A stretch of DNA of 64,000 nucleotides from Serratia symbiotica (GCF_000821185.2 NZ_CP050855.1:124001-188000); one strand, 5' to 3'; positions 43,780 through 56,523 are shown, numbered from the stretch's first letter. Numbers and translations: made by a program. The notes: generated by a model from the sequence alone, not told the origin.

Positions 43780-43812
43780 GCGTCTAGCGATGTTCAATTC
43801 ATCGCTAGACGC
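43780..43812 (+). terminator. Hairpin after trxA
   Basis: A perfect 13-bp stem (GCGTCTAGCGATG / CATCGCTAGACGC) has a 7-nt loop, 24 bp after the trxA stop. The T-tract is minimal (TT), so termination may be partial. Confidence 0.6.
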
Positions 43813-44156
43813 TTGCCAAGAAGCGTGTTAAGTTTAACCACACTGCAAATAGAACTTGCCCGAAGTTTTAAATCTAAAGAATTTGAATCTAAGCTTTACT
43901 CTGTGTTGAACCACTGGTGTCCAAAGTAAAATGAGCCTGGCCCGCGTTTTAGCGATCAAGCGGTTTTGCAAAATCAATTTTAAGGTACTTTCGATCTTAA
44001 ACCATCAACGCAATGCGTGCGCCCGATGTAAGCCATTTCTTACCGCGATAGCTCGGCACGCGGTGATCGAACGTCCAGTAAACAGGCACGTATCACGCTG
44101 CCATACCATTCACGATAAAAGTTCGAGACATACCCCGAGTTTAAGAACCCACCACT
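43813..44156 (+). promoter_or_regulatory. rho leader region
   Basis: About 340 bp precede rho. In E. coli this leader carries the rho promoter, a Rho-dependent attenuator and the short rhoL frame. I do not recognise a rhoL-like peptide; the open frame 43931-44194 overlaps the rho start and has no family resemblance. Autogenous control by Rho is likely from the family, not shown by sequence. Confidence 0.4.
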
Positions 44157-45416
44157 ATGAATCTTACCGAATTAAAGAATACGCCAGTTTCTGATCTGAT
44201 TACTCTCGGCGAAAATATGGGGCTGGAAAACCTGGCCCGCATGCGTAAGCAGGACATTATTTTCTCCATTCTGAAGCAGCATGCGAAAAGTGGAGAAGAT
44301 ATCTTCGGCGATGGCGTGCTGGAGATATTGCAGGATGGATTTGGTTTCCTCCGTTCTGGAGATAGTTCCTACCTCGCCGGCCCTGATGACATCTATGTAT
44401 CCCCTAGCCAAATACGCCGTTTCAACCTCCGCACAGGTGACACCATTTCCGGTAAAATTAGGCCGCCAAAAGAAGGCGAGCGCTACTTTGCTCTGTTGAA
44501 AGTTAACGAGGTTAACTATGATAAACCGGAAAACGCCCGTAGCAAGATCCTGTTCGAAAACTTAACCCCGTTACACGCCAATTCCCGTCTGCGGATGGAA
44601 CGAGGCAACGGGTCGACCGAAGACCTGACAGCGCGTGTATTGGATCTGGCAGCGCCGATTGGCCGTGGTCAGCGTGGCTTGATCGTTGCGCCGCCAAAAG
44701 CCGGTAAAACCATGTTGTTGCAGAACATCGCGCAAAGTATCGCTTACAACCACCCAGATTGCGTCCTAATGGTGTTGTTGATCGACGAACGTCCAGAAGA
44801 AGTGACCGAAATGCAGCGTCTGGTGAAAGGCGAAGTGATCGCTTCGACTTTCGACGAGCCAGCATCTCGGCATGTGCAGGTAGCAGAAATGGTCATTGAG
44901 AAGGCCAAGCGCCTGGTGGAGCACAAGAAAGACGTGATCATCCTGCTGGACTCTATCACCCGTCTGGCGCGTGCCTATAACACCGTAGTACCTGCTTCAG
45001 GCAAGGTACTGACGGGGGGGGTGGATGCTAATGCTCTGCATCGTCCTAAGCGTTTCTTTGGTGCGGCGCGTAATGTTGAAGAAGGCGGTAGCCTGACCAT
45101 CATCGCCACCGCACTGGTCGATACCGGTTCGAAAATGGATGAAGTTATCTACGAAGAGTTTAAAGGTACTGGCAACATGGAATTGCACCTGGCGCGTAAA
45201 ATCGCCGAGAAGCGCGTGTTCCCGGCTATCGACTACAATCGCTCTGGTACGCGTAAAGAAGAGTTGCTCACTACCTCTGAAGAATTGCAGAAAATGTGGA
45301 TACTACGTAAAATCATCCACCCAATGGGCGAGATCGATGCGATGGAGTTCCTCATTAATAAATTGGCAATGACCAAAACCAATGATGAATTCTTCGATAT
45401 GATGAAACGCTCATAA
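44157..45416 (+). CDS. rho: Transcription termination factor Rho
   Basis: Rho is the hexameric RNA-dependent ATPase that terminates untranslated transcripts. It has 419 residues, as in E. coli. The N-terminal helical and cold-shock-like RNA-binding domain ([27 protein letters not shown]) is followed by the ATPase core: Walker [12 protein letters not shown], Walker [17 protein letters not shown], the Q loop [24 protein letters not shown] region and the R loop [14 protein letters not shown]. It is followed by a strong terminator and the ECA operon. Confidence 0.97.
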   Translation: MNLTELKNTPVSDLITLGENMGLENLARMRKQDIIFSILKQHAKSGEDIFGDGVLEILQDGFGFLRSGDSSYLAGPDDIYVSPSQIRRFNLRTGDTISGKIRPPKEGERYFALLKVNEVNYDKPENARSKILFENLTPLHANSRLRMERGNGSTEDLTARVLDLAAPIGRGQRGLIVAPPKAGKTMLLQNIAQSIAYNHPDCVLMVLLIDERPEEVTEMQRLVKGEVIASTFDEPASRHVQVAEMVIEKAKRLVEHKKDVIILLDSITRLARAYNTVVPASGKVLTGGVDANALHRPKRFFGAARNVEEGGSLTIIATALVDTGSKMDEVIYEEFKGTGNMELHLARKIAEKRVFPAIDYNRSGTRKEELLTTSEELQKMWILRKIIHPMGEIDAMEFLINKLAMTKTNDEFFDMMKRS

Positions 45417-45433
45417 TTCTGTAAAATTCGCAG

Positions 45434-45460
45434 AACGCCACGCCGAGTCGTGGCGTTTTT
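45434..45460 (+). terminator. rho terminator
   Basis: AACGCCACG pairs with CGTGGCGTT around a CCGAGT loop and continues into TTTTT. Confidence 0.9.
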
Positions 45461-45716
45461 CACTTCTGGCGGATACGATAAGTAGCAGTATTGGAAAAGT
45501 AAGTTGTTTCTGCGATTTATCGGGAACTCATCCTGATGGTGGTCAACATTTTGTCGTTTGCCACCTTGTTGCTGTTGATTCATTAGGTAACCGCAAAAGG
45601 AATGAGGATGAATCGCTGTTGTCATAGGAAATGGCTGAAAGATAGTGGGAACCATGGCACAACTTGTCTTGTTGCTCAAGTTAAGCTGCCTTATCTTCTA
45701 CAGAGATCTGTTAACT

Positions 45717-46796
45717 GTGAACTTACTCACTATGAGTACTGAGATTCTATTTGTTTTTCTGTTTTCCTTGGCTTTTCTTTTTGTTGCTCGTAAAGCAGCA
45801 AAACGTATTGGTCTGGTTGATAAACCCAACTACCGCAAACGTCATCAGGGATTGATTCCGTTGGTTGGTGGTATCTCCGTTTACGCTGGCTTGTGCTTTG
45901 CCTTCTTGATCGCTGAACAACCGATTGCACACGGCAAACTCTATCTTGCTTGTGCAGGTATTTTAGTGTTTGTTGGCGCTCTGGATGACCGTTTTGATAT
46001 TAGCGTTAAGATCCGGGCGCTGGTTCAGGCGCTGGTTGGCATTGTGATGATGATTTTCGCCGGGCTTTACCTGCGCAGTTTCGGACATGTGTTGGGCAAC
46101 TGGGAAATGCAGTTGGGGCCATTGGGTTATCTGGTGACGCTGTTTGCAGTGTGGGCGGCCATCAATGCTTTTAACATGGTTGATGGCATTGACGGCCTGC
46201 TGGGGGGGTTATCATGCGTCTCGTTTGGCGCGTTGGGCATTCTGCTGTATCTGAGCGGCCATGCTGAACTGGCGTTTTGGTGTTTCGCCATGATCGCCGC
46301 CATTGTTCCCTATATTTTGCTCAACTTGGGCATTCTGGGGCGCCGCTACAAGGTGTTTATGGGGGATGCTGGCAGCACGCTGATCGGTTTCACCACCATC
46401 TGGCTGCTGGTGAAAAGCTCGCAGGGGAATGTTCCCTCGATCACTCCCGTTACCGCTTTATGGATTATCGCTATACCGCTGATGGACATGGTTGCGATCA
46501 TGTATCGGCGCTTACGCAAAGGGATGAGTCCTTTCTCCCCCGACCGTCAACATATTCACCACCTTATCATGCGTGCTGGCTTCACGCCACGGCAGGCTTT
46601 CGTTTTGATTACCCTGGTGGCAGTGCTGCTGGCGGCCATCGGCGTGATCGGCGAGCGACTGAGTTTTGTTCCCGAGTGGGTTATGTTGGTATTATTTTTG
46701 CTTGCTTTTTTCCTGTACGGTTACTGCATCAAGCGTGCCTGGCGCATTGCACGTTACATTAAGCGTATCAAACGCCGTTTGCGGCATTCTCGATAA
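45717..46796 (+). CDS. wecA: UDP-GlcNAc:undecaprenyl-phosphate GlcNAc-1-phosphate transferase
   Basis: WecA starts ECA (and many O antigens) by making lipid I, GlcNAc-PP-undecaprenol, in the inner membrane. I choose GTG 45717 (VNLLTMSTEILFVFLF), as in E. coli, giving 359 residues; an upstream in-frame extension is unsupported. The polytopic protein has LVDKPNYRKRHQGLIPLVGG, the catalytic DDRFD, NAFNMVDGIDGL, GRRYKVFMGDAGSTLIGF and the UDP-sugar motif SPFSPDRQHIHHLIMRAG. It is the first gene of the ECA operon; the 256-bp gap after the rho terminator should hold its promoter. Confidence 0.96.
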   Translation: MNLLTMSTEILFVFLFSLAFLFVARKAAKRIGLVDKPNYRKRHQGLIPLVGGISVYAGLCFAFLIAEQPIAHGKLYLACAGILVFVGALDDRFDISVKIRALVQALVGIVMMIFAGLYLRSFGHVLGNWEMQLGPLGYLVTLFAVWAAINAFNMVDGIDGLLGGLSCVSFGALGILLYLSGHAELAFWCFAMIAAIVPYILLNLGILGRRYKVFMGDAGSTLIGFTTIWLLVKSSQGNVPSITPVTALWIIAIPLMDMVAIMYRRLRKGMSPFSPDRQHIHHLIMRAGFTPRQAFVLITLVAVLLAAIGVIGERLSFVPEWVMLVLFLLAFFLYGYCIKRAWRIARYIKRIKRRLRHSR

Positions 46797-46829
46797 TAAT
46801 CAAATATCTTAACCAGAGGCTTTTGGGCA

Positions 46830-47888
46830 GTGATGAATCCAGAAAAAACGTCTGACAAGACCCCCCCGGTGATGGATAACGAACTTGATATCCGTGGCCT
46901 GTATCGTACTTTGTGGTGCGGTAAACCATGGATTATCGGTATTGCGGCATTGTTTGCAACGGTTGCGCTGATAGTGTCTTATCTGGTTAAACAGGAATGG
47001 AGTGCAGTCGCCATCACTGATCGGCCAACAGTGAATGCGCTAAGGGGCTATTATTCACAGCAGCAGTTCCTGCGTAATTTGGATTTACGCGCGTTGCCAG
47101 CCTCCGCCAACGAACCATTGGGCATTGCTGAAGAAGCTTATAATGAATTCATTATGCAATTGGCGTCCTACGATACGCGCCGTGATTTCTGGTTGCAAAG
47201 CGATTATTACAAACAACGCCAGGAAGGGGTGACTCGTGCCGATGCGGCTACGCTCGACGAGTTGATCAACAACATCAAGTTCACGCCGCGTGACGACAAA
47301 AAGACGCCAAACGACAGCGTGAAGCTGACAGCGGAAACGGCGGCGGATGCTAACCACCTGCTGCGCCAATATGTGGCTTTCGCCAGCCAGCGCGCGGCTT
47401 CTCATCTGAATAAAGAGATCCAAGGCACTTGGGCTGCGCGTGTCACCTCAATAAAGGCGCAGGTCAAACGTCAAGAAACCGTGGCGGAAGCAGTCTACAA
47501 ACGCGAGCTGAACACCCTCCAGCAGGCGCTGAGAATTGCCGAAACACAGGGCATCAAACGCCCGCAGACGACTGACACACCCGCTGAACAGTTGCCAGAT
47601 TCCGATTTGTTCCTTTTGGGTAAGCCAATGTTACAGGCGCGTTTGGAAAGTTTGCAAGCCACCGGCCCAGCCCACGATCTGGATTACGACCAGAACCGCG
47701 CTATGCTGACAACACTGAGCGTTGGCCCCGTGTTGGACGAAAAGTTTCAGACTTACCGTTATTTACGCACGCCAGAAGAACCGGTGAAACGTGATAGTCC
47801 ACGGCGGGTATTTTGGCTGATTCTTTGGGGCGCAATGGGCGCTTTGGTTGGCGCAGGCATTACTTTGGCGCGTCGGCCCTGCGCATAA
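46830..47888 (+). CDS. wzzE: ECA polysaccharide chain length modulator WzzE
   Basis: WzzE is an inner-membrane co-polymerase that sets the modal length of ECA chains. Its 352 residues have a membrane segment at about 33-55 (WIIGIAALFATVALIVSYLV), a large periplasmic domain with long coiled-coil helices (LNKEIQGTWAARVTSIKAQVKRQETVAEAV), the conserved LDYDQNRAMLTTLSVGP and PEEPVKRDSPRRVFW, and a C-terminal membrane segment. GTG 46830 directly precedes ATG 46833; GAGG at 46816 fits the GTG slightly better. Confidence 0.94.
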   Translation: MMNPEKTSDKTPPVMDNELDIRGLYRTLWCGKPWIIGIAALFATVALIVSYLVKQEWSAVAITDRPTVNALRGYYSQQQFLRNLDLRALPASANEPLGIAEEAYNEFIMQLASYDTRRDFWLQSDYYKQRQEGVTRADAATLDELINNIKFTPRDDKKTPNDSVKLTAETAADANHLLRQYVAFASQRAASHLNKEIQGTWAARVTSIKAQVKRQETVAEAVYKRELNTLQQALRIAETQGIKRPQTTDTPAEQLPDSDLFLLGKPMLQARLESLQATGPAHDLDYDQNRAMLTTLSVGPVLDEKFQTYRYLRTPEEPVKRDSPRRVFWLILWGAMGALVGAGITLARRPCA

Positions 47889-47973
47889 AAAGTAATATTA
47901 TAATTCGCTGATCGGCGCGTAAACGTCCAATTCGCAGGTACACCTGCGGTTAACCGACCAAAAGAGATCCACC

Positions 47974-49104
47974 GTGAAAGTGTTGACTGTTTTCGGCACC
48001 AGGCCAGAAGCCATTAAAATGGCACCACTGGTACATGCCTTGGCTCAGGATGAAGCCTTTGAATCAAAAGTCTGCGTGACAGCTCAGCATCGGGAGATGC
48101 TGGATCAAGTATTGCGGCTATTTGACATAACACCGGATTACGATTTGAACATCATGAAGCCTGGACAGGGGCTGAGTGAAATCACCTGCCGTATTCTGGA
48201 AGGTTTGAAAAGTGTACTTGAAGCATTCAAGCCGGATGTGGTGTTGGTGCATGGTGATACCACCACCACGCTGGCGACCAGTCTGGCGGCATTCTATCAG
48301 CGTATCCCGGTTGGGCATGTGGAAGCGGGTTTGCGCACCGGTGATCTCTACTCACCGTGGCCGGAGGAAGCCAATCGCAAGCTGACTGGCCACTTGGCGA
48401 TGTATCATTTTGCGCCGACGGAAAACTCACGCCAGAACCTGCTGCGGGAGCTACTGCCGGACGATCATATCTTCGTTACTGGCAATACGGTGATCGACGC
48501 GCTGTTTTGGGTACGCGACCGGGTGTTGGGCGATACCGAATTGCGTGCCAGTTTGGCGCAGCGTTATCCGTTTCTGGACGCCAGCAAAAAGCTGATCCTG
48601 GTGACTGGGCACCGGCGCGAAAGCTTTGGCAGCGGGTTTGAGCGCATTTGCAGTGCACTGGCGGAGATCGCCCGTCATCATCCGGGTGTGCAGGTGGTGT
48701 ACCCGGTGCACCTTAACCCGAACGTCAGCGAGCCGGTCAACCGCATCCTGAAAGGCATCGACAACATCATATTGATCGATCCGCAGGATTACTTGCCGTT
48801 TGTCTATCTGATGACCAACGCCTATATGATCCTGACCGATTCAGGCGGCATTCAGGAAGAGGCGCCATCGTTAGGCAAGCCGGTGTTGGTGATGCGCGAC
48901 ACCACCGAGCGCCCGGAAGCGGTAGATGCGGGTACGGTGCACCTGGTAGGTACTGATGTAGCAAAAATTGTCGATGCGGTAACCCGGCTATTGACGGATA
49001 AGAACGAATATCTCGCCATGTGCCGGGCGCATAACCCCTATGGAGATGGGCATGCTTGTCAACGTATCCTCGCAACGCTAAAGAATCATCAGGTAATGCT
49101 ATGA
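47974..49104 (+). CDS. wecB: UDP-GlcNAc 2-epimerase
   Basis: WecB makes UDP-ManNAc for ECA. The 376 residues match E. coli in length. It starts at GTG 47974 ([19 protein letters not shown]). Conserved stretches are [61 protein letters not shown] and [20 protein letters not shown]. The last 4 bp overlap wecC (ATGA), so translation is coupled. Confidence 0.97.
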   Translation: MKVLTVFGTRPEAIKMAPLVHALAQDEAFESKVCVTAQHREMLDQVLRLFDITPDYDLNIMKPGQGLSEITCRILEGLKSVLEAFKPDVVLVHGDTTTTLATSLAAFYQRIPVGHVEAGLRTGDLYSPWPEEANRKLTGHLAMYHFAPTENSRQNLLRELLPDDHIFVTGNTVIDALFWVRDRVLGDTELRASLAQRYPFLDASKKLILVTGHRRESFGSGFERICSALAEIARHHPGVQVVYPVHLNPNVSEPVNRILKGIDNIILIDPQDYLPFVYLMTNAYMILTDSGGIQEEAPSLGKPVLVMRDTTERPEAVDAGTVHLVGTDVAKIVDAVTRLLTDKNEYLAMCRAHNPYGDGHACQRILATLKNHQVML

Positions 49105-50363
49105 GTTTTAACACTATTTCGGTTATCGGCCTGGGTTATATCGGTCTGCCAACGGCGGCAGCGTTTGCTTCCCGCAGGAAGAAAGTGGTGGGCGTAGATG
49201 TCAACCAGCATGCAGTGGACACCATTAACCGTGGCGCGATCCATATCGTAGAGCCGGATCTGGATAACGTGGTTAAGGATGCAGTTAACGCAGGCTTCCT
49301 ACAGGCGGTGACCAAACCGCTGGCGGCAGACGCGTTTTTGATCGCGGTGCCAACGCCGTTTAAAGACGATCATCAGCCGGATCTGTCCTATGTTGAGGCG
49401 GCGGCGAAATCGCTGGCACCGGAGCTAAAGCAAGGCGATCTGGTGATCCTCGAATCTACCTCACCGGTGGGCGCTACTGAACAGATGGCGCAGTGGCTGG
49501 CGCAAGCACGGCGTGATCTCAGCTTCCCGCAGCAGGTCGGTGAAGCGGCTGATGTGAACATTGCCTACTGTCCAGAGCGTGTACTGCCTGGGCAAGTGAT
49601 GGTTGAGCTGATTCAAAATGACCGTGTCATTGGCGGTATGACGCCAAAATGTGCCGAACGCGCCAGCGCACTGTACAAGATTTTCCTCGAAGGTGAGTGC
49701 GTGCTCACTAATTCGCGTACCGCAGAGATGTGTAAACTGACAGAAAATAGTTTCCGTGATGTGAATATTGCTTTTGCCAACGAATTATCATTGATTTGTG
49801 CTGATCAGGGCATCAACGTATGGGAACTGATCGCATTAGCGAACCGCCACCCACGGGTAAATATCCTACAACCAGGCCCTGGCGTGGGGGGGCACTGTAT
49901 TGCCGTCGACCCGTGGTTTATCGTAGCGCAGGCTCCGCAGCAGGCTCGCCTGATCCGTACTGCCCGCCTGGTGAATGACGGTAAACCGCGTTGGGTGGTT
50001 GATCGCGTGAAGGCGGCGGTGGCGGATTGTTTGGCAGCCACTGGCAAGCGTGCTTCTGAGGTGAAAATCGCCTGTTTTGGCTTGGCTTTCAAGCCGAACA
50101 TCGACGATCTACGAGAAAGCCCAGCAGTGGAAGTGGCACATATGATCGCCGACTGGCATGTGGGGGCGACCCTGGTGGTGGAACCCCATATTGAGCAACT
50201 GCCGAAATCGTTGGCGGGCGATGTCACTCTGCAAGACATGGCTGGTGCACTGCTGCAGGCGGATGTGCTGGTGATGCTGGTCGATCACCAGCAATTCAAG
50301 GCCATTAAACCAGAAGAGATAAAACAAACCTGGGTTGTTGATACTAAAGGAGTGTGGCGTTGA
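49101..50363 (+). CDS. wecC: UDP-ManNAc dehydrogenase
   Basis: WecC oxidises UDP-ManNAc to UDP-ManNAcA with two NAD+. The start at [21 protein letters not shown] gives 420 residues, the E. coli length, and overlaps wecB by 4 bp. The N-terminal NAD site is GLGYIGLP; the catalytic cysteine lies in [15 protein letters not shown] (about residue 268); the C-terminal domain has [20 protein letters not shown]. The stop overlaps the rffG start (TTGA). Confidence 0.97.
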   Translation: MSFNTISVIGLGYIGLPTAAAFASRRKKVVGVDVNQHAVDTINRGAIHIVEPDLDNVVKDAVNAGFLQAVTKPLAADAFLIAVPTPFKDDHQPDLSYVEAAAKSLAPELKQGDLVILESTSPVGATEQMAQWLAQARRDLSFPQQVGEAADVNIAYCPERVLPGQVMVELIQNDRVIGGMTPKCAERASALYKIFLEGECVLTNSRTAEMCKLTENSFRDVNIAFANELSLICADQGINVWELIALANRHPRVNILQPGPGVGGHCIAVDPWFIVAQAPQQARLIRTARLVNDGKPRWVVDRVKAAVADCLAATGKRASEVKIACFGLAFKPNIDDLRESPAVEVAHMIADWHVGATLVVEPHIEQLPKSLAGDVTLQDMAGALLQADVLVMLVDHQQFKAIKPEEIKQTWVVDTKGVWR

Positions 50364-51427
50364 AACGTATCCTGATTACTGGCGGAGCGGGGTTTATCGG
50401 CTCAGCAGTGGTAAGGCATATTATCAATGCAACCACCGATAGCGTGGTAGTGGTTGATAAGCTTACCTATGCTGGCAACCTTGAGTCGCTAGCGCCAGTG
50501 GCTGATAACGCGCGCTATGCTTTTGAGCAGGTGGATATTTGTGATCGCATGGCGCTGGATCGGGTGTTTGCTGAGTATCAGCCAGACAAGGTGATGCACC
50601 TGGCGGCGGAAAGCCATGTTGATCGTTCCATTGATGGCCCTGCGGCGTTTATTGAAACCAATGTGCTCGGCACTTATACCCTGCTGGAAGCGGCACGCCA
50701 TTATTGGCAGCCACTGAGTGCAAATAAGAAGCCGGGATTCCGCTTCCACCATATTTCTACCGATGAAGTGTATGGCGATCTGCTCGGCACAGACGGGCTG
50801 TTTACCGAAACCACGCCTTACTCGCCAAGCAGCCCGTATTCGGCCTCCAAAGCCTCTAGCGACCATCTGGTGCGTGCTTGGCTGCGTACCTATGGCTTGC
50901 CGACCCTCGTCACCAATTGCTCCAATAACTATGGCCCTTATCACTTCCCTGAAAAGCTGATCCCGTTGGTGATCCTGAATGCAGTGGCTGGCAAGTCACT
51001 GCCGGTGTACGGCGATGGCGCACAGGTGCGTGACTGGCTGTATGTGGAAGATCATGCGCGCGCGTTGTACCAAGTGGTTACCAGCGGCGTGGTGGGGGAG
51101 ACCTACAATATCGGGGGCCATAACCAGCGCAAGAATAGTGAAGTGGTGTACAGCATTTGCGATCTGTTGGAAGAACTGGCACCGAACAAACCCCAGGGCG
51201 TAGCAAACTATCGCGACCTGATTACTTACGTCAAGGATCGCCCTGGCCACGATATGCATTACGCTATTGACGCCGGGAAGATCGAGCGCGAGCTGGGGTG
51301 GCGACCGCAGGAAACCTTTGAAAGCGGTATCCGCAAAACAGTTTCCTGGTATCTGCACCATGAGAGCTGGTGGCGTCGCGTCCAGGACGGTTCTTATAGC
51401 GGTGAACGCTTGGGCCTATCCGACTAA
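50360..51427 (+). CDS. rffG: dTDP-glucose 4,6-dehydratase (ECA)
   Basis: RffG converts dTDP-glucose to dTDP-4-keto-6-deoxyglucose for the Fuc4NAc branch. I choose TTG 50360 because AAGGAG (50347-50352) is 7 bp upstream and the protein is then 355 residues, as in E. coli; the GTG at 50354 is too close to that site. Motifs: [13 protein letters not shown], catalytic STDEVYGD, and [12 protein letters not shown]. Confidence 0.96.
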   Translation: MKRILITGGAGFIGSAVVRHIINATTDSVVVVDKLTYAGNLESLAPVADNARYAFEQVDICDRMALDRVFAEYQPDKVMHLAAESHVDRSIDGPAAFIETNVLGTYTLLEAARHYWQPLSANKKPGFRFHHISTDEVYGDLLGTDGLFTETTPYSPSSPYSASKASSDHLVRAWLRTYGLPTLVTNCSNNYGPYHFPEKLIPLVILNAVAGKSLPVYGDGAQVRDWLYVEDHARALYQVVTSGVVGETYNIGGHNQRKNSEVVYSICDLLEELAPNKPQGVANYRDLITYVKDRPGHDMHYAIDAGKIERELGWRPQETFESGIRKTVSWYLHHESWWRRVQDGSYSGERLGLSD

Positions 51428-51481
51428 ATAAATCTAAGGCTGCGCTACCGTCAAGTGAGCACAGTGGGTTTTGGAGTGAGT

Positions 51482-52340
<859 letters not shown>

Positions 52341-52363
<23 letters not shown>

Positions 52364-53072
52364 GTCACTGAGTTGGGAGAGCGAATTCTTCCGGCTTAAC
52401 AGCGCCAAATTACACTTCAACGAAACGGCCGAGCGGCTCACTGAGGCCGATTTGAATGCATTCGAACGTGTGCAAGCCAAGGTTCCTGCTCATCGCCTGG
52501 AACTGGTCGATGCACTGTCAGCATTGGGATTCCGGTTGGTTGAAGGGGAGGTTGAGCTGGCACTGAACATTGCTGCTGAACCTACTGCAACACAGACCGC
52601 GCCGTTGCCTGGGGTGCGTATGGCAACGCCCAAAGATATTCCTCAGTTGCGGGTAGCGGCGGCAAAGGTATTCGCCACCAGCAGATTCCGTGCCCCGTGG
52701 TACGACAGCGCTGACTGCGCGCGTTTTTATGCGGTCTGGATCGAAAAAGCCGTGCTGGGACGGTTTGACCACCAGTGCCTGTTGGCGCTCGACGATCAGG
52801 GACAACCAGTTGGCTTTGTCAGTTTGCGGGATATCGCGGCTCAAGAAGCGCGCATCGGCCTGTTGGCGGCATATCCGGGGGGAACAGGCAAGGGGATTGG
52901 CTCAAGGTTAATGACTGCGGCCATCACACAATGCGTGCGACAGGGTGTGCAACGCCTGCGGGTGACCACCCAGGTTAGTAATATCGCTGCATTACGGCTC
53001 TATCAGCGGCATGATGCCGTTATTGGAAGCACCGCGTATTGGTTTTATAGAGGTAGACATGATCCCATTTAA
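52341..53072 (+). CDS. wecD: dTDP-4-amino-4,6-dideoxygalactose N-acetyltransferase
   Basis: WecD (RffC) acetylates dTDP-Fuc4N to dTDP-Fuc4NAc. I start it at [17 protein letters not shown] inside the rffH end; 243 residues (E. coli 224, with a slightly longer C-terminal tail and internal differences here). The GNAT core shows [43 protein letters not shown] and the acetyl-CoA loop ([11 protein letters not shown]). It overlaps wecE by 14 bp. Confidence 0.93.
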
Positions 53073-54189
53073 TGCCCCACCGGTTGTTGGCACTGAAATT
53101 GATTATATGCAGGCTGCCATCAGCAGCGGCAAATTGTGCGGCGATGGTGGCTTTACTCACCGCTGTCAGCAGTGGATGGAGCAGCGTTTCACTAGCCCGA
53201 AGGTGCTGCTAACACCGTCTTGCACCGCATCGCTGGAGATGGCAGCCATGCTGTTGGATATTAAGCCGGGTGATGAAGTGATCATGCCGAGTTTTACCTT
53301 TGTCTCTACTGCCAACGCCTTTGTGCTACGCGGTGCTACCGTGGTGTTTGTCGATGTGCGCCCAGACACCATGAATATCGATGAAAGCAAAATTGAAGCG
53401 GCGATCACCGAGCGCACTCGCGTCATCGTTCCAGTGCATTACGCCGGTGTTGCCTGCGAGATGGACAGCATCATGGCGTTGGCGCAGCAATATAACTTGT
53501 TAGTGGTGGAAGACGCCGCGCAGGGCATGATGTCTACCTACAAAGGCCAGGCGCTTGGCACTATCGGCCATATTGGTTGTTTCAGCTTCCATGAAACCAA
53601 AAACTACACCGCTGGGGGTGAAGGTGGCGCAATTTTGGTGAATGATCCGACGCTGGTTGACCGGGCAGAAGTTATCCGTGAGAAGGGCACCAACCGCAGT
53701 CAGTTCTTCCGTGGTCAGGTGGATAAATACACCTGGCGTGATATCGGTTCCAGCTATCTCATGTCGGATCTGCAAGCAGCTTATCTGTGGGGCCAACTGG
53801 AAGCCGCCGACCGTATCAATCAACGCCGTTTGTCGTTATGGAAGCAATACTATGACAGCTTGCTGCCACTGGTCAAAGCTGGCCGCATTGCACTGCCGAG
53901 CATCCCGGCAGCTTGCGTGCACAATGCGCATATGTTTTATATCAAGCTACGTGATATCGAAGACCGCACGGCCTTTATCGACTCCCTGAAAGCAGCCGGG
54001 ATCATGTCGGTATTCCATTACATCCCGTTGCATACCTGCCCTGCCGGTGAGCAGTTCGGTCGTTTCGCTGGTGAAGACCGCTACACCAGCCAGGAAAGCG
54101 CACGTCTGGTGCGGTTGCCGCTGTTCTACACGCTGTCCGATGCCGATCAATACAGGGTGATCAATAGCGTTCTGGGCTTCTTCGCCTGA
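53059..54189 (+). CDS. wecE: dTDP-4-dehydro-6-deoxyglucose transaminase
   Basis: WecE (RffA) is a PLP aminotransferase making dTDP-Fuc4N. The start at [17 protein letters not shown] gives 376 residues, the E. coli length. PLP-site residues include the aspartate in VVEDAAQGMMSTYKG and the Schiff-base lysine in SFHETKNYTAGGEGGAI (about residue 181). wzxE starts 1 bp after the stop. Confidence 0.97.
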   Translation: MIPFNAPPVVGTEIDYMQAAISSGKLCGDGGFTHRCQQWMEQRFTSPKVLLTPSCTASLEMAAMLLDIKPGDEVIMPSFTFVSTANAFVLRGATVVFVDVRPDTMNIDESKIEAAITERTRVIVPVHYAGVACEMDSIMALAQQYNLLVVEDAAQGMMSTYKGQALGTIGHIGCFSFHETKNYTAGGEGGAILVNDPTLVDRAEVIREKGTNRSQFFRGQVDKYTWRDIGSSYLMSDLQAAYLWGQLEAADRINQRRLSLWKQYYDSLLPLVKAGRIALPSIPAACVHNAHMFYIKLRDIEDRTAFIDSLKAAGIMSVFHYIPLHTCPAGEQFGRFAGEDRYTSQESARLVRLPLFYTLSDADQYRVINSVLGFFA

Positions 54190-54190
54190 T

Positions 54191-55441
54191 ATGTCGTGGG
54201 CAAAAGCATCAGTTTGGACGGCTGGCTCCACATTGATCAAAATCGGCGTGGGGCTACTGGTGGTGAAACTACTGGCGGTGGCATTTGGCCCTGGCGGTGT
54301 AGGGCAAGCAGGCAACTTCCGTCAGTTGATTACCGTACTGGGCGTACTGTCCGGTGCCGGGATTTTTAACGGCATCACCAAATATGTGGCGAAGTACCAT
54401 CAAGATCCGCTGCGGTTGCGTTTGGCTGTTGGCACCGCGTCGAGTATGGTACTGGGTTTCTCGACCTTGTTGGCGCTGGTATTCCTGTACGCCGCTAAAC
54501 CCATCAGCATCGGGCTGTTCGGCCATACCGACTATGTCGGCGTGGTGCGCGCCGTAGCGTTTATTCAGATGGGTATCGCCTACGCCAACCTGTTTATGTC
54601 TGTGCTGAAGGGCTATCGCGATGCGGTGGGCAACGCGTTGGCAGTGATCGGCGGTAGCCTGATAGGTGTGGTGGTTTACTGCTGGTGCTTTAAGCTGGGC
54701 GGTTATGAGGGCGCGCTGACTGGGTTGGCGCTGGTGCCTGCGCTGGCTGTGTTGCCAGCTGGGCTGGTACTGTGGCGGCGTCACTCCTTACCATGGCACT
54801 ATTTAGCGTTGTCGTGGGATAAAGCGGTGGCTGGCAATCTCAGCAAGTACACCCTTATGGCGTTGATCACCTCGGTGACGCTGCCCGTGGCCTATGTGAT
54901 GATGCGAAAGCTGCTGGCGGCGCATTATAGCTGGGATGAAGTGGGGATCTGGCAGGGCGTCAGCAGCATCTCTGATGCTTATCTGCAATTTATCACCGCC
55001 TCATTCACCGTGTATTTGCTGCCAACACTCTCACGACTGACGGATAAAAGCGCCCTCTGCCAAGAGATTGTACGCTCACTGAGGTTTGTGCTGCCAGCGG
55101 TAGCGGCGGCGAGTTTCACCGTATGGCTACTGCGCGATTTTGCCATCTGGTTGCTGTTTTCGGACAGGTTTGTCGCGATGCGCGATCTGTTTGCCTGGCA
55201 ACTGGTCGGCGACGTGCTGAAAGTCGGGGCCTATGTGTTCGGCTATTTGGTTATCGCCAAAGCGTCACTGCGTTTTTATCTCCTGACGGAAGTCAGCCAA
55301 TTTCTACTGCTGATGGTGTTCTCACACTGGCTGATACCGCTGCACGGGGCGTTGGGGGCGGCTCAAGCCTATATGGTAACCTACATTGTGTATTTCACAC
55401 TCTGTAGCTGCTTATTTCTTATTTATCGTAGGCGTGTATGA
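54191..55441 (+). CDS. wzxE: ECA lipid III flippase WzxE
   Basis: WzxE moves the undecaprenyl-linked ECA trisaccharide across the inner membrane. It has 416 residues, as in E. coli, and is a polytopic MATE-like/MVF protein. It begins [20 protein letters not shown] and is hydrophobic throughout, with conserved [20 protein letters not shown] and [13 protein letters not shown]. The last 4 bp overlap wecF. Confidence 0.96.
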   Translation: MSWAKASVWTAGSTLIKIGVGLLVVKLLAVAFGPGGVGQAGNFRQLITVLGVLSGAGIFNGITKYVAKYHQDPLRLRLAVGTASSMVLGFSTLLALVFLYAAKPISIGLFGHTDYVGVVRAVAFIQMGIAYANLFMSVLKGYRDAVGNALAVIGGSLIGVVVYCWCFKLGGYEGALTGLALVPALAVLPAGLVLWRRHSLPWHYLALSWDKAVAGNLSKYTLMALITSVTLPVAYVMMRKLLAAHYSWDEVGIWQGVSSISDAYLQFITASFTVYLLPTLSRLTDKSALCQEIVRSLRFVLPAVAAASFTVWLLRDFAIWLLFSDRFVAMRDLFAWQLVGDVLKVGAYVFGYLVIAKASLRFYLLTEVSQFLLLMVFSHWLIPLHGALGAAQAYMVTYIVYFTLCSCLFLIYRRRV

Positions 55442-56523
55442 CCACACTGATCCACGTACTGGGATCTGATATCCCACATCATAATCAAACAGTGCTGCGT
55501 TTCTTTAACGACGTGCTGGTGCCATGGCTGCCTGCGGAACAGACGCGCCATTTTATGGTGGCGGCAAAAGACGTGACCGCACTGGGTGAGTTCCCCACGT
55601 TAAGTATTGCCGCTTTTGCGGATAAAAAAAGCCTGGCTCAGGCGGTGATCGCCCACGCCCAGGCCGATCGTTACGCGCGCTTCTTCTGGCACGGTCAGTT
55701 CAATGCGCGGCTGTGGTTGGCGCTGCTGAGCGGTAAAATCAAGGCTCGCCAAGTCAGTTGGCATGTTTGGGGGGCCGATCTGTACGAGGACGCCACCCAC
55801 TGGAAATTCCGCTTGTTCTATCGGCTGCGCCGCATGGCGCAAAGCCGCGTAGCCAACATCTTTGCCACCCGTGGCGACATGCTCTATTACCGGCAACGCC
55901 ATCCTCGCGTGCCGGCTTCGCTACTGTATTTCCCGACACGCGGGGTTCCGGCGCTGGCTGGCATCAATGGGGAAAAGAGCCAGGCCGGGCCGATGACTAT
56001 TCTGGTCGGTAACTCTGGCGATCGCAGCAACCGGCATATCGACGCACTGGAGGCGATCCATCAGCAGTTTGGTGCCGATGTCCGGGTGATCCTGCCGATG
56101 GGCTACCCAACCAACAATGATGCCTACCTTGAGCAAGTGCGTGTTGCCGGGCTGCAACGGTTCAGTGAAAAGAACCTGCAATTGCTGACGCAGCAGGTGG
56201 CATTTGAGGATTACCTGAATATTCTGCGCGAATGTGATCTTGGCTACTTCATTTTCAACCGCCAGCAGGGCATTGGCACCCTGTGCTTGTTGATTCAGTT
56301 TGGCGTGCCTTTTGTGCTCAGTCGGCAGAACCCGTTCTGGCAGGATCTGGCGGAGCAACATCTGCCGGTGCTGTTCTACGGCGATCCTCTAGATCCAGCG
56401 GTAGTGCGTGAGGCGCAGCGTCAATTGGCCTCGGTGGATAAACAGACCATCGCCTTCTTTGATCCCAATTACCTCAACGGTTGGCAACAGGCATTGGCAT
56501 TGGCAACGAGGGGAACCTCATGA
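55438..56523 (+). CDS. wecF: dTDP-Fuc4NAc:lipid II Fuc4NAc transferase
   Basis: WecF (RffT) adds Fuc4NAc to complete ECA lipid III, a GT56-family reaction at the cytoplasmic membrane face. Its 361 residues are close to E. coli's 359. Recognisable are [52 protein letters not shown] and [20 protein letters not shown]. It overlaps wzxE at its start and wzyE at its end (ATGA), so the cluster is translationally coupled. Confidence 0.95.
   Translation: MTTLIHVLGSDIPHHNQTVLRFFNDVLVPWLPAEQTRHFMVAAKDVTALGEFPTLSIAAFADKKSLAQAVIAHAQADRYARFFWHGQFNARLWLALLSGKIKARQVSWHVWGADLYEDATHWKFRLFYRLRRMAQSRVANIFATRGDMLYYRQRHPRVPASLLYFPTRGVPALAGINGEKSQAGPMTILVGNSGDRSNRHIDALEAIHQQFGADVRVILPMGYPTNNDAYLEQVRVAGLQRFSEKNLQLLTQQVAFEDYLNILRECDLGYFIFNRQQGIGTLCLLIQFGVPFVLSRQNPFWQDLAEQHLPVLFYGDPLDPAVVREAQRQLASVDKQTIAFFDPNYLNGWQQALALATRGTS

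Noticed and set aside
43931-44194. Open frame in the rho leader
   Set aside because: It overlaps the rho start, has no resemblance to rhoL, and no Shine-Dalgarno.
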